NCBI GenBank assembly: GCA_027484725.1
Contig: JAIXSK010000032.1
Span: 1 to 49,483 of the forward strand
Direction of reading: 5' to 3'
Source: Flavobacterium sp.
GTDB taxonomy: Bacteria > Bacteroidota > Bacteroidia > Flavobacteriales > Flavobacteriaceae
DNA: 49,483 nucleotides
Below are positions 8,661-17,767 of the stretch, in pieces. Below the pieces are notes generated by a model. The model had not been told where the DNA came from. It made no database searches and saw nothing but the letters and a program-made list of their open reading frames with translations. A program made the translations under genes and the position numbers. Each line of letters opens with the position of its first letter. The stretch's first letter is position 1.

Positions 8661-9935
8661 TTATTGAACGGTGAATCCGTCGGGCAGGACTGCGCCTTTT
8701 TTCACGACGATGATGCCGTCTTTTATGGTGTACAAATCCGTGTTGGCATCAGCTAAATGTTTGCCGCCGTTGAGTCTGACATCGTTTCCGATGCGACAAT
8801 TTTTATCGACTATCGTATTGTGTATAAAACAGCGTTCGCCAATACCGACATTGATGATGTTTTGCTGCTGATTGGCGCGGATTTCTTCGATGTTTTGGTA
8901 GAAATCATTTCCCATTAAATACGAATTAATAATCGTTGAACCCAGGCCAATGCGGCTTCGAATACCAATAACTGAATGTTCTATTGTCACCGAATTCATA
9001 ATGCAGCCTTCGGCAATCACTGAGCGATCAATAGTTGAGGAACCTGTGATTTTTGAGGGTGGCAAAACACGGGCGCGGGTATACACTTTACGCGCATTGT
9101 CAAACAAATTAAATTTCGGAATATCATCGGTCAAGCCTAAATTGGCTTCAAAAAACGAATCGATGTTTCCGATGTCGGTCCAATAACCTTCGTATGGATA
9201 GCTCAAAACCTTGTGTTTGCCAATCGCTTGCGGAATAATTTCTTTGCCAAAATCTTTGGTGTCCGGATTTTTCATGAGCTCAACCAGCAAGTCTCGGTTG
9301 AAGATATAAATCCCCATCGAAGCCAAATAATGCCGGCCTTCGGCTTTCATTTCGTCGCTCACTTCTGAAGTCCATTCAGATAATAAACCGGCGTTGGGCT
9401 TTTCAATAAACGAACTGATAAAACTTTGATGATCGGTTTTTAAAATACCAAATTCTGGTGCTTCTTTGGCGCTGACCGGCAAAGTAGCAATCGAGATTTC
9501 TGCGCCCGAAGCATGATGCGCTTGGAGCATTTGGTTGAAATCCATTTGATAGAGTTGGTCGCCCGATAAAATAAGCGCATATTCAAATTCGTGGTTCAAG
9601 AAATGCTGCATGCATTGGCGCACGGCATCGGCGGTTCCTTGAAACCACGTTGGGTTGTCGGGCGTTTGTTCGGCGGCCAAAATATCCACAAAAGCCGAAC
9701 TAAACGTACTGAAGTGATAGGTGTTTTTGATGTGCTGATTGAGCGATGCCGAGTTGAACTGCGTCAAAACAAACATGCGTTGAATTTGTGAATTGATGCA
9801 ATTAGAAATGGGAATATCAACCAAACGATATTTTCCGGCAATCGGAACGGCCGGTTTTGAACGGCTTTCAGTGAGCGGAGCCAAGCGTGAACCTTGTCCG
9901 CCGCCCAAGATAATGGCTAAAGTTTTTTTATTCAT
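8661..9935 (-). CDS. glgC: Glucose-1-phosphate adenylyltransferase
   Basis: GlgC makes ADP-glucose from ATP and glucose-1-phosphate, the committed step of glycogen synthesis. The 424-residue product has the nucleotidyltransferase signature GGGQGSRLAPLT with SKPAVPIAGKYR (about 10-38), the RLVDIPISNC stretch, SGDQLYQMD at about 122-130, IEKPNAG in the sugar-binding region and EGYWTDIGNIDSF, followed by a left-handed beta-helix C-terminus. The start MNKKTLAI at 9935 overlaps the glgA stop as ATGA. An upstream in-frame extension to 9995 lies inside glgA and is rejected. The overlap implies translational coupling to glgA. Confidence 0.96.
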   Translation of the reverse strand: MNKKTLAIILGGGQGSRLAPLTESRSKPAVPIAGKYRLVDIPISNCINSQIQRMFVLTQFNSASLNQHIKNTYHFSTFSSAFVDILAAEQTPDNPTWFQGTADAVRQCMQHFLNHEFEYALILSGDQLYQMDFNQMLQAHHASGAEISIATLPVSAKEAPEFGILKTDHQSFISSFIEKPNAGLLSEWTSEVSDEMKAEGRHYLASMGIYIFNRDLLVELMKNPDTKDFGKEIIPQAIGKHKVLSYPYEGYWTDIGNIDSFFEANLGLTDDIPKFNLFDNARKVYTRARVLPPSKITGSSTIDRSVIAEGCIMNSVTIEHSVIGIRSRIGLGSTIINSYLMGNDFYQNIEEIRANQQQNIINVGIGERCFIHNTIVDKNCRIGNDVRLNGGKHLADANTDLYTIKDGIIVVKKGAVLPDGFTVQ

Positions 9936-11374
9936 AAGTGTTGTTTTGAGATTGATTGATAAACGGATATATACGTTTCGGCCACCGAATTCCACGAGTG
10001 GTCAATTTGCTGGATTTCTTTTCTGACAGCATCAAATTTTTTGGTGTCGGCAAATAATTGAATGGCCCGACCGATGGAATGAACTACATCGGCAACAGTG
10101 GTTTGATCATGACACAAACCAAAACCGCCATCGCCTATATCAATTACCGTGTCGCGCAAACCGCCTGTTCTGCGCACCATCGGAATGGTTCCGTAGCGCA
10201 AGGCGTACATTTGGTTCAGCCCGCAAGGCTCCACGCGTGAAGGCATCAGTAAAAAGTCGGCACCCGCATAGATTTTATGGGCTAAAGCCTCGTTGTAACC
10301 TATGTAAGCACTGTAGTGTCCGGAGTAAAAATGTTGCAATCCGGACAATTGTTGTTCGACTTCGGGGTCGCCTGAGCCCAAAATCAAAATATTAATTTGA
10401 CTGCTGAATTCGTGTAAAGCAATGCTGGCCATATGCGGTAATAAATCGGCTCCTTTTTCGCCAACCAGCCTTCCGATAAAGGTAAACAATGGTTTCTCTG
10501 GGTCTAAGTGAAACTGTTCGCACAACCATTTTTTGTTGGCGGCTTTCCCTTTTTTAAAATCGCGCAAACCGTAGTGATGTTCGAGTAAGGCATCGGTTTT
10601 GGGGTTCCACAATTCGGTGTCGATGCCGTTGAGAATGCCTAGTGATTTGGGTCGTTCCCAGCGCAAAAGATTTTCTAGTCCGTTGGCTTTGTTGCTGATT
10701 TCATCTAAATAACTCGGCGAAACCGTCGTGACTTTCCAGGCGCATTTAATGCCTGATGCCAGTGGATTGATGGTTCCGTTCCATTCCAGATAACCAATTC
10801 TGGACAAATCAAAAGCGGGAATATAATGCAATTTGTCATAGCCAAACCATCCTTGATATTGTCCGTTGTGAATGGTGATGATTGTTGGTGTAAAGCGCAA
10901 AGATTCGTAGTTATAGCAATGTTGCACCATAAACGGAATCAGCGCGGTATGGTGGTCGTGACAATGCAAAACATCGGGTTGCTGATTCGTCTCAACCAGC
11001 CAATTCAAAAACGCAATCTGAAAGGCCAAAAAGCGTTCGGTGTCGTCTTCATATGAATATACATTTGGCCTGTCAAACAATTCCGGAATGGCTATTTGAA
11101 ACAGTTCAAAACCCAGCTGGTTTGATGGTTCATATAATATACTGTACGAAAACACAAAATGACCCAAACGCAATTTTCCTTGATGAACGGTTTGGTATTC
11201 TGTTTTTTGAAAAAAGCTGTTGTTGTAGGCCGGAACCACAACACGTGCGCGTATTCCGGCAGTATTGAGATATTTGGGCAAAGCGCCCACCACATCGCCC
11301 AAACCGCCTACTTTGGCCACCGGGTAACATTCGGCACTAAGATGATATACCAACATTGAATTTATATTTTCCAT
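9932..11374 (-). CDS. glgA: Glycogen synthase (ADP-glucose, GT5)
   Basis: GlgA extends alpha-1,4-glucan chains from ADP-glucose. The 480-residue product has the N-terminal ADP-binding KVGGLGDVVGALPKYL motif (about 22-37), HCHDHHTALIPF in the middle, and the C-terminal GRLVGEKGADLL and PSRVEPCGLNQMYALRYGTIPMVRRTGGL segments of a GT-B glycosyltransferase. Two starts are possible: ATG at 11374 and ATG at 11356 (MLVYHLSAEC), which is the residue where family similarity begins. It overlaps the upstream thioredoxin-like gene by 13 bp with the first start. No branching enzyme gene is in the window. Confidence 0.95.
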   Translation of the reverse strand: MENINSMLVYHLSAECYPVAKVGGLGDVVGALPKYLNTAGIRARVVVPAYNNSFFQKTEYQTVHQGKLRLGHFVFSYSILYEPSNQLGFELFQIAIPELFDRPNVYSYEDDTERFLAFQIAFLNWLVETNQQPDVLHCHDHHTALIPFMVQHCYNYESLRFTPTIITIHNGQYQGWFGYDKLHYIPAFDLSRIGYLEWNGTINPLASGIKCAWKVTTVSPSYLDEISNKANGLENLLRWERPKSLGILNGIDTELWNPKTDALLEHHYGLRDFKKGKAANKKWLCEQFHLDPEKPLFTFIGRLVGEKGADLLPHMASIALHEFSSQINILILGSGDPEVEQQLSGLQHFYSGHYSAYIGYNEALAHKIYAGADFLLMPSRVEPCGLNQMYALRYGTIPMVRRTGGLRDTVIDIGDGGFGLCHDQTTVADVVHSIGRAIQLFADTKKFDAVRKEIQQIDHSWNSVAETYISVYQSISKQHL

Positions 11375-11919
11375 TTGATGTTACAACCCAAACTCGGCTT
11401 TTGATGGCCTGATATGGGCTGGTTTAAAATTAAACAATCTAAAGCAGCGCGCACATCTTTTCCGCTCACGGGAATTCCGTTGCTCGGACGTGAATCGTCC
11501 AGCTGTCCGCGGTAAATTAATGCATTATGTTCATTAAACAAATAAAAATCGGGTGTACAAGCCGCATCATAAGCCCGGGCTGTTTGTTGTGTTTCATCAA
11601 ATAAATAAGCAAAATTCATTTGGTGTTTGAGCGCAAATGCCTTCATGAGTTCGGGGCTGTCTTGCGGATATTTGACTACATCATTGCTGGATATGGCGAC
11701 AGTGTTGATTCCGTTGGGTTTGTACTGGTTGGCGATGCGCACCAATTCATCCATCACATGTACCACAAAAGGGCAGTGGTTGCACATAAAAACAATCAGT
11801 GTACCTTGTGTGCCTTTGAGTTCCGCCAGAGAGCACATGTGCCCAGAAACGGTATCAGGTAAAACAAACTCAGGAGCTTGCGTGCCCAGCGGTAGCATAT
11901 TCGAAGGAGTTTGTGCCAT
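11362..11919 (-). CDS. Thioredoxin-fold (AhpC/TSA-like) protein
   Basis: The 185-residue protein has a thioredoxin fold of the peroxiredoxin/TlpA-like group: APEFVLPDTVSG near the N-terminus and the active-site FMCNHCPFV with Cys46 and Cys49. CTPDFYLF carries the cis-proline and YRGQLDDSRP follows. No signal peptide is present from the chosen ATG at 11919. The open frame runs up to 12078, but the upstream part overlaps the divergent gene at 12000. It overlaps glgA by 13 bp, so it is probably the first gene of the glycogen unit. Whether it works as a peroxidase or a reductase is not clear. Confidence 0.85.
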   Translation of the reverse strand: MAQTPSNMLPLGTQAPEFVLPDTVSGHMCSLAELKGTQGTLIVFMCNHCPFVVHVMDELVRIANQYKPNGINTVAISSNDVVKYPQDSPELMKAFALKHQMNFAYLFDETQQTARAYDAACTPDFYLFNEHNALIYRGQLDDSRPSNGIPVSGKDVRAALDCLILNQPISGHQKPSLGCNIKWKI

Positions 11920-11999
11920 TGAGTTTGAATCAAGATTATAAAATCGAAATTTAAACAAAAAATCCGAACTTTGAGTGCTAACCCAAACAACAAAATAGC

Positions 12000-12338
12000 A
12001 TGAGTGATTTGAATTGGAGTGAATTTGAACGCGTTGAAATGCGCGTCGGAACCATTGTTGAAGCTCAAGAATTTCCACAGGCTAAAAAGCCGGCTTACCA
12101 ACTCACGATTGATTTTGGTTCGGCCCTGGGTTTCAAGAAAACATCTGCGCAAATCACCAAAAGATACAAACCAGAGCACTTAATTGGAAGACAGGTAGTG
12201 GCTGTGGTGAATTTTCCGAAAAAACAAATCGGGCCTTTTATGAGTGAGTGTTTGGTGCTGGGCAGCGTAGGCGAGGGCAACGATATTGTTTTGCTTGCAC
12301 CTGATTTTGTGGTTGAAAATGGCTTGCGGATTGGTTAA
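12000..12338 (+). CDS. CsaA-like tRNA-binding domain protein
   Basis: The 112-residue protein is a stand-alone EMAPII-like OB fold of the kind found at the MetRS C-terminus and in CsaA, a tRNA- and peptide-binding chaperone. Visible motifs are FERVEMRVGTIVEAQEFPQA, SSAQIT-like TSAQITKRY, GRQVVAVVNFPKKQIGPFMSE and the C-terminal GLRIG. It is divergent from the thioredoxin gene (80-bp gap) and convergent with murB. The stops overlap: TAA on plus at 12336-12338 and TAA on minus at 12335-12337. csaA is a possible name; it is left blank because the biological role is inferred only from the fold. Confidence 0.88.
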   Translation: MSDLNWSEFERVEMRVGTIVEAQEFPQAKKPAYQLTIDFGSALGFKKTSAQITKRYKPEHLIGRQVVAVVNFPKKQIGPFMSECLVLGSVGEGNDIVLLAPDFVVENGLRIG

Positions 12339-13348
12339 ATCACATTGACTTCGGCCTCAATGCTGATGCCGTATTTTTCGCGAACCGTGTTTTGAATGTT
12401 TTGAGATAAAGCCAGAATTTCAGCTCCGGTAGCGTTTCCGTAATTGACCAAAACCAGCGCTTGGTTTTTATGCACGCCGGCATCACCCACGCGCATTCCC
12501 TTAAAACCGGCTTGTTCAATGAGCCAACCCGCCGGAACTTTGACCTGGGTTTCAGATACCGGAAAGAATTTTATTTCAGGAAACTTCTTTTGAACTTCCT
12601 CAAACTCAACTCTGGAAATCACCGGATTTTTAAAGAAGCTTCCGCTGTTGCCGAGTTCTTTTGGGTCAGGTAACTTGCTTTGACGAATGGCAATCACCGC
12701 GCGGCTTACGTCTTGAATACTCGGCTCAGAAATTCCTTGTTTGGCCAATTCTGCTTGAATATCGCCGTAACCGGTTTTGATGGTGTGGTTGCGTTTGGTG
12801 AGTTTAAAAGTTACTGAAGTAATGATATACTGACCTTTGGCTTCTTGTTTAAAAATGCTTTCACGGTACCCAAAATGACAATCCGCATTGCTAAATGTAT
12901 GTAAACTTCCATCGGCTATTTTTATCGCTTCACATTGGGTCATGCTGTCTTTGATTTCGCTACCGTATGCGCCAATGTTCTGTACCGGCGTGGTGCCTAC
13001 ATTGCCCGGAATGAGCGACATATTCTCAAGTCCACCATAGTTTTGAGCTAAAGTCCACAAGACGAATGCATGCCAATTTTCACCAGCCATGCATTCAATC
13101 CAAACAAAATCGTCATTTTCTTGAACAATTTTTTTTCCTTTTAAATCAACGTGAATCACCAGTGCATCAATATCTTTGGTGAGCAACATATTGCTGCCTC
13201 CACCCAAAATAAATTTGTTCTCATGAGCGTGTTCTTGTAAAACGCTACGCAACTCATCTACAGAATGTACAGCAACAAAAGCACTTGCTTTGGCATCGAT
13301 TCCGAAGGTGTTGTATGATTTTAATGAAAATTGATGCTGGATGTGCAT
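12335..13348 (-). CDS. murB: UDP-N-acetylenolpyruvoylglucosamine reductase
   Basis: MurB reduces UDP-GlcNAc-enolpyruvate to UDP-MurNAc with FAD and NADPH, an early cytoplasmic step in peptidoglycan synthesis. The 337-residue product has FILGGGSNMLLT (FAD pyrophosphate contact), the SLIPGNVGTTPVQNIGAYGSEI segment, GNSGSFFKNP with the catalytic Ser, and PAGWLIEQAGFKG near the C-terminus. It follows asnB by 29 bp on the same strand and ends the recF-to-murB run. Its stop overlaps the stop of the convergent gene. Confidence 0.96.
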   Translation of the reverse strand: MHIQHQFSLKSYNTFGIDAKASAFVAVHSVDELRSVLQEHAHENKFILGGGSNMLLTKDIDALVIHVDLKGKKIVQENDDFVWIECMAGENWHAFVLWTLAQNYGGLENMSLIPGNVGTTPVQNIGAYGSEIKDSMTQCEAIKIADGSLHTFSNADCHFGYRESIFKQEAKGQYIITSVTFKLTKRNHTIKTGYGDIQAELAKQGISEPSIQDVSRAVIAIRQSKLPDPKELGNSGSFFKNPVISRVEFEEVQKKFPEIKFFPVSETQVKVPAGWLIEQAGFKGMRVGDAGVHKNQALVLVNYGNATGAEILALSQNIQNTVREKYGISIEAEVNVI

Positions 13349-13377
13349 GAAGTTTTTTTCAAATATAATTGAACCCG

Positions 13378-15246
13378 TTAAATGATTTTAGCGAGCGACG
13401 AAAATTTTTCTACATAATATTTTACCCATATATGCAACATGAATAGCGGAACGATGTATGCAACCATCCGTTTGTCTCCTTTGCGCAGTTGATCAATCAT
13501 CTTGTCAATGTTGATGTTTTCAAAATAAGACCATTTAAAAATTTCACTCTTTGAAAACGATGACATTTCATCGGCAAAAGCTGGATTTTGGGTTAGGTAT
13601 TCGCCCCAAGGTGTACTCAGACCTACCTTTCTGAAATTCAAAATATCATCCGGCAAGCGTTCTTGCATACTAGATTTGAGGATGTATTTACCTTTCTTTC
13701 CGGTAAAGAGCCATTTGTCGTCAAGTGAACCCAATCCGGCCAGTAAACGTTGGTCTAAAAACGGCTCGCGACATTCTACTGAGGCCCCCATGGTACAGCG
13801 ATCATTACGATCTAGCAACGAGCACAGATAGGTATGCTGGTCAAAGTACAAAGCTTGTCTTCTGAGGTTGTTTGGATAGAGCTCTTGTGCTTGGCGATAA
13901 ATTTCGTTTCGATATTCATTTTCTGGCGCTTTGTGAATTCCAAAATTCTGCGCAATATCTTTTGGGAAAATATTCGAGCCGTTGTACAATACCAAATCAC
14001 GCGGATTGTTTATGCTGGCATAGCGCGCAAGTTTGTCGTATCGCATTTTTTTACTGAAGACATCCAATTTATTGATCACAGCTGCGGCTTGCAACAAAGT
14101 CGGAAACTGAAGTGGTTTGTAACGTACATATCCACCCATGAGTTCATCACCGCCTTCTCCGGAAAGTAAAACCTTTACGTTGGTTTGGGCCAGTTGCGAT
14201 AATGCCAACAAATGCGGCTCACTTAGATGCATCAGTGGTTCGTCTTGAAAATAAGTAGCCGATAAAAGCTTGTTGTAGACTTGCTCATCGCGCAGTTCTA
14301 ATCGATTGAATTGATAATTGAATTTTTTGGTCAACATTTCGGCCAGATGCGCTTCATTGTGTTCGGCTTCTTGAAAACCAACGGTGTAGGTTTGAATATC
14401 AGAGAATTTTTGATGATGTATCGATGCCAAAATAGATGAGGAATCTAATCCGGCGCTGAGCAAAACACCCACCGGAACATCACTGATCATGCGCAATCTA
14501 ATAGAACTGTCAAAGGTTGCTTGAAACCATTCAAGAGGTTTTGATATTGCAGTATGATTTTGTATCTCATCTTTGAGATTCCACCATTGCTCTGTTTTTA
14601 CTTCACCGCTTTGCGCAATAACCATACTGTGCCCGGGCAAAAGCTTTTTTACATTTTCAAAAAGTGTCTGTTCACCGGCTACAAACCGATTAAAAATATA
14701 TTCTTCAATTCCGGGTTCAGAAATTTTGAGCGGAACCCCGGCAGCAAACAAAGCTTTTTGTTCAGATGCAAAATAAAAACTGCCTTCATGCCAACTGTAA
14801 TAGAGTGGTTTTACGCCCATACGGTCACGAGCCACAGTAAGAGTTCGTTCGGCTTTATCCCAAATGGCAAAGGCAAACATACCGTTGAGTTTTGAAAGCA
14901 TCGCAAGACCATAGAGTTGATAAAGTTTGAGTAAAACTTCAGTATCGCTTTGGGTTTTAATGGTAAATCCGTTGTTTTTTAACTCAGGATAAAAATCAGC
15001 GTAGTTGTATATTTCACCGTTAAAAACCAGCACATACCTTCCGTCTTCTGAACTAAAAGGTTGATGTCCGGCCTTGCTGATGTCAATGATAGACAGGCGT
15101 CTGTGTCCGAGCCCCAGGTTTTGGTCGGTAAAGATACCGCTGTCATCCGGACCCCGATGTTCAAGCACATCCCGCATTTTGATGAGCGTTGAAGTGTCAA
15201 CTTCTTTTTGTGTGCGTTTGTGAAAAATGCCGTTAATTCCGCACAC
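13378..15246 (-). CDS. asnB: Asparagine synthase (glutamine-hydrolysing)
   Basis: This 622-residue AsnB-type enzyme has an N-terminal Ntn glutaminase domain with nucleophile Cys2 (MCGINGIF), EHRGPDDSG and FNGEIYNY. The synthetase domain has a PP-loop at 264-270 reading SAGLDSS rather than SGGLDSS, then SGEGGDELMGGY and VECREPFLDQ. Within a run carrying a GT4 gene, such enzymes often amidate sugars or act in surface polysaccharide synthesis, so free asparagine may not be the only product. It starts 2 bp after the glycosyltransferase stop. Confidence 0.9.
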   Translation of the reverse strand: MCGINGIFHKRTQKEVDTSTLIKMRDVLEHRGPDDSGIFTDQNLGLGHRRLSIIDISKAGHQPFSSEDGRYVLVFNGEIYNYADFYPELKNNGFTIKTQSDTEVLLKLYQLYGLAMLSKLNGMFAFAIWDKAERTLTVARDRMGVKPLYYSWHEGSFYFASEQKALFAAGVPLKISEPGIEEYIFNRFVAGEQTLFENVKKLLPGHSMVIAQSGEVKTEQWWNLKDEIQNHTAISKPLEWFQATFDSSIRLRMISDVPVGVLLSAGLDSSSILASIHHQKFSDIQTYTVGFQEAEHNEAHLAEMLTKKFNYQFNRLELRDEQVYNKLLSATYFQDEPLMHLSEPHLLALSQLAQTNVKVLLSGEGGDELMGGYVRYKPLQFPTLLQAAAVINKLDVFSKKMRYDKLARYASINNPRDLVLYNGSNIFPKDIAQNFGIHKAPENEYRNEIYRQAQELYPNNLRRQALYFDQHTYLCSLLDRNDRCTMGASVECREPFLDQRLLAGLGSLDDKWLFTGKKGKYILKSSMQERLPDDILNFRKVGLSTPWGEYLTQNPAFADEMSSFSKSEIFKWSYFENINIDKMIDQLRKGDKRMVAYIVPLFMLHIWVKYYVEKFSSLAKII

Positions 15247-15248
15247 AG

Positions 15249-16316
15249 TTATTGGTTTTGGTGGTGGTTTATCATTTGATGATACTGATCTGCTATTTTT
15301 TTCATATTGCGGGCATAATTGGCTTTTTCTTCAACCATTTTTCGATTTTTTGCAACCGCTTGTTTTCTGTATTCTAGATTTTGAGAAGCCCAGAGAATTT
15401 CATGGGCCAAGACTTCTTTTTGGTCTATGCTAACCAGTTGCCCGTTTTCACGATGACTGATCCAACTTTGATTTCCGGGAATGTCACTTACAATCGGATA
15501 ACAGCCTGCTGCCATGGCTTCAAACAGCGAACTTGATACCCCTTCGGTAATGGGCATACTGATGTAAAAATTTGATTTCTGCAATAATTGTGGTAATGCG
15601 TCATTGCTTATTCGGCCTACAAATGAAACATGATGATCAATTTTCAGATTTTTAGACAATTCAATCAGTTTATTTTTCGTTGGTCCGTCGCCCACAATAG
15701 TGAGCTTGAACGGAATATTTTGTTCGTGCAACAACTTGAAGGCTTTTAAAATAGTGCTGTGGCGATATTCAGGTAACAAAGAACGAGTTACTATGGCGTG
15801 AATTTTAGGTTGGTTTTGATGGTCTGAAAAGGTAAACTGGTTCAAGTTGATTCCTTTGGGCATGACCATTACTTTGCTCATGTCGACTCCGTTTTTTTTC
15901 ATAGAAACGGTCATGGCCGGCCCCCAGGCGTGAATTAAATCAACTTTTTTGAATGCGTATGTTTGAATGGCTTTTTTGATGGGATACAGCAGTGAATTCT
16001 CGGGCCACAAATCTGTAATACCTTGTTGGGCAATTGCTGAAGGTTTGACTCCGCACAAAGCGGCCAGAAAACCATAACTGGTGGTTCGTTCGGCAATGAC
16101 CATATCGGGCTTTTCTTGCTTGATGATGCTTCGAACTTTATACAAAGCAGTTGTGTATTCAAGCATTCTTGAAAACCGATTGTATAATCCGTTGCTAGAG
16201 GTTTTGAGCTCCCAAGTAATGAGCTCAAAAGAACCAAATTCCTTAAGACCATTCATCCAAGTAATGGCATCGGCACGGTACGTTTCACCGAGAAATAGAA
16301 TTTTTTTTCGCTCCAT
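15249..16316 (-). CDS. Glycosyltransferase family 4-like protein
   Basis: The 355-residue cytosolic GT-B glycosyltransferase begins MERKKILFLGET, a Rossmann start. The C-terminal domain has KLTIVGDGPTKNKL and the donor-binding E-x7-E segment EGVSSSLFEAMAAGCYPIVSD, the GT4 signature. The acceptor and sugar donor cannot be read from sequence. It is packed between DUF2461 (4-bp gap) and asnB (2-bp gap), which suggests a surface glycan or cell-envelope role. No polymerase or flippase is nearby, so it does not belong to a complete polysaccharide locus here. Confidence 0.88.
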   Translation of the reverse strand: MERKKILFLGETYRADAITWMNGLKEFGSFELITWELKTSSNGLYNRFSRMLEYTTALYKVRSIIKQEKPDMVIAERTTSYGFLAALCGVKPSAIAQQGITDLWPENSLLYPIKKAIQTYAFKKVDLIHAWGPAMTVSMKKNGVDMSKVMVMPKGINLNQFTFSDHQNQPKIHAIVTRSLLPEYRHSTILKAFKLLHEQNIPFKLTIVGDGPTKNKLIELSKNLKIDHHVSFVGRISNDALPQLLQKSNFYISMPITEGVSSSLFEAMAAGCYPIVSDIPGNQSWISHRENGQLVSIDQKEVLAHEILWASQNLEYRKQAVAKNRKMVEEKANYARNMKKIADQYHQMINHHQNQ

Positions 16317-16320
16317 AAAT

Positions 16321-16995
16321 TTATTCCTCTGAACTCAGCGCTCTGTTGAGGTAATCGTTGAGGGGTTTAAGCAAAATGAGTTTGTGGCTGATGTGCGATA
16401 CAAAATCTTTTTGGGTAGCCAATTTTGTATCAAAAGGTTCAATAGCAGTAAAACTTTTGAGTTTGAGTAGTTCAATACCCGGATGATCTTTTTCAAAACC
16501 GCGCGGTGGATTTTTTAAAGTTGCATTTTCATCCCGAGACAAGGAACCAAAAGTTTGGATAAACTTGGGAGCGTTTATGATTTCTTGAAGGTCTTCGTAA
16601 AAAAAGTTGATTTCTCTTCTGATTTTTTGGAGTTGATCGGGCATCGGACAATACAAACCGCCTCCGATAAAAGATTTTTCAGGATCAATTTGGATGTAAT
16701 AACCGGGTGCCTCATTGTTTAATGAGCCTGATTTGAGCCAAATGCCCATATGTGTTTTGTAGGGTGATTTATCTTTTGAAAAACGAATATCTCGATTGAT
16801 GCGAAATGTACAATGCTTTACTTCGAGCATGGCCAGCGATTCATCGAGCGGCTTCATCGTCTCAAGGATTTTTTCTATAAGTTGGTGATAATCGGCTTTA
16901 TATGCTTCGTATCTTTTTTTCTGTGCCTGAAACCAATCGCGGTTGTTGTTTTCTTTTAAATCGGCCAGGAACTGAAGGCTTTCTTTTGACAACAT
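16321..16995 (-). CDS. DUF2461 family protein
   Basis: The 224-residue protein fits DUF2461 (TIGR02453-type). Typical segments are FLADLKENNNRDWFQAQKKRY near the N-terminus, FRINRDIRFSKDKSPYKTH in the middle, and PGYYIQIDPEKSFIGGG. No export signal or membrane segment is present. The family is widespread in bacteria and fungi, without an established activity. It is 1 bp from the rhodanese-thioredoxin gene and 4 bp from the glycosyltransferase, so it is part of the same transcript. Confidence 0.88.
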   Translation of the reverse strand: MLSKESLQFLADLKENNNRDWFQAQKKRYEAYKADYHQLIEKILETMKPLDESLAMLEVKHCTFRINRDIRFSKDKSPYKTHMGIWLKSGSLNNEAPGYYIQIDPEKSFIGGGLYCPMPDQLQKIRREINFFYEDLQEIINAPKFIQTFGSLSRDENATLKNPPRGFEKDHPGIELLKLKSFTAIEPFDTKLATQKDFVSHISHKLILLKPLNDYLNRALSSEE

Positions 16996-16996
16996 T

Positions 16997-17695
16997 TTAT
17001 TCCAATCCTTTTTTCAGTTCTTCTTCGCTCATAAAGCCTTGGTGTTTCCACTTGAGTACCCCGTTTTCATAATAAAGCAACACCGGAAGGCCGTCAATTT
17101 TTAGATCGGCAATCATGGTTTTGTGTTCATCTGCATTGAGTCGAACAATATTCACCTTTCCTTTTAAATCAGTTTGCATTTTGAGCAAGTAAGGTTCCAT
17201 TTGTTTGCAAGGGGCACACCACGGAGCATAAAAATCAACCAAAACTTTTGAACTTCCTTTGATCATATCTCCGTATTCTTGCGGGCACATGCCTACAATT
17301 TTATCGCTGGGTTTGGCCATTCCGGATGCGTTCCACTTCATCATACCGCCTTCTAAATCATATACATGGCTAAAACCCATTTCGATGAGTTTGTCTGAAG
17401 CTTTTTTGCTGCGACCACCCACCATGCAATAAACAAATACAGGTTCATTTTTGTTGAGTTTGCTGGCTTGAGCTTCAAAATCATCACCGTTCCAGTTGAT
17501 GTTTTTGGCGTTGTCAATGTGTTGGCTACCGTATTCTGAAGGTGTGCGCACATCAATAATTTGTGCGTTTGGGGTTGCTTTGATTTTGTCTGCAAAAATC
17601 TGAGCGCTGATGTTCTCATAATGAGCATTGGGTTGCCCTTGACAAGAAGTGATGATCAACGCCGAAAAAATCAGTAAACAATGACTAAATTTCAT
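16997..17695 (-). CDS. Rhodanese-thioredoxin fusion lipoprotein
   Basis: This 232-residue exported lipoprotein has a lipobox IITSC with Cys18. Residues about 28-125 form a rhodanese domain with IDVRTPSEYGSQHI and the active-site loop VYCMVGGRS (Cys90). Residues about 135-232 form a thioredoxin domain with DFYAPWCAPCKQ (Cys160, Cys163) and the cis-Pro in DGLPVLLYY. The two redox/sulfur-transfer sites in one periplasmic protein suggest thiol or persulfide handling in the envelope. It is 72 bp downstream of recF and 1 bp upstream of DUF2461. Confidence 0.9.
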   Translation of the reverse strand: MKFSHCLLIFSALIITSCQGQPNAHYENISAQIFADKIKATPNAQIIDVRTPSEYGSQHIDNAKNINWNGDDFEAQASKLNKNEPVFVYCMVGGRSKKASDKLIEMGFSHVYDLEGGMMKWNASGMAKPSDKIVGMCPQEYGDMIKGSSKVLVDFYAPWCAPCKQMEPYLLKMQTDLKGKVNIVRLNADEHKTMIADLKIDGLPVLLYYENGVLKWKHQGFMSEEELKKGLE

Positions 17696-17767
17696 AGCCC
17701 GAAATTTTGAAAATAATGAGCAAAAGTAGGTAAAAATTGAATTGACAAAACGAAATATTTACTTAAT

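Noticed and set aside
8661..9995. Longer glgC start at 9995
   Set aside because: The extra codons lie inside glgA; the ATGA overlap at 9935 is the natural start.
11796..12179. 127-residue minus-strand frame
   Set aside because: It crosses two real genes on opposite strands and shows no family similarity.
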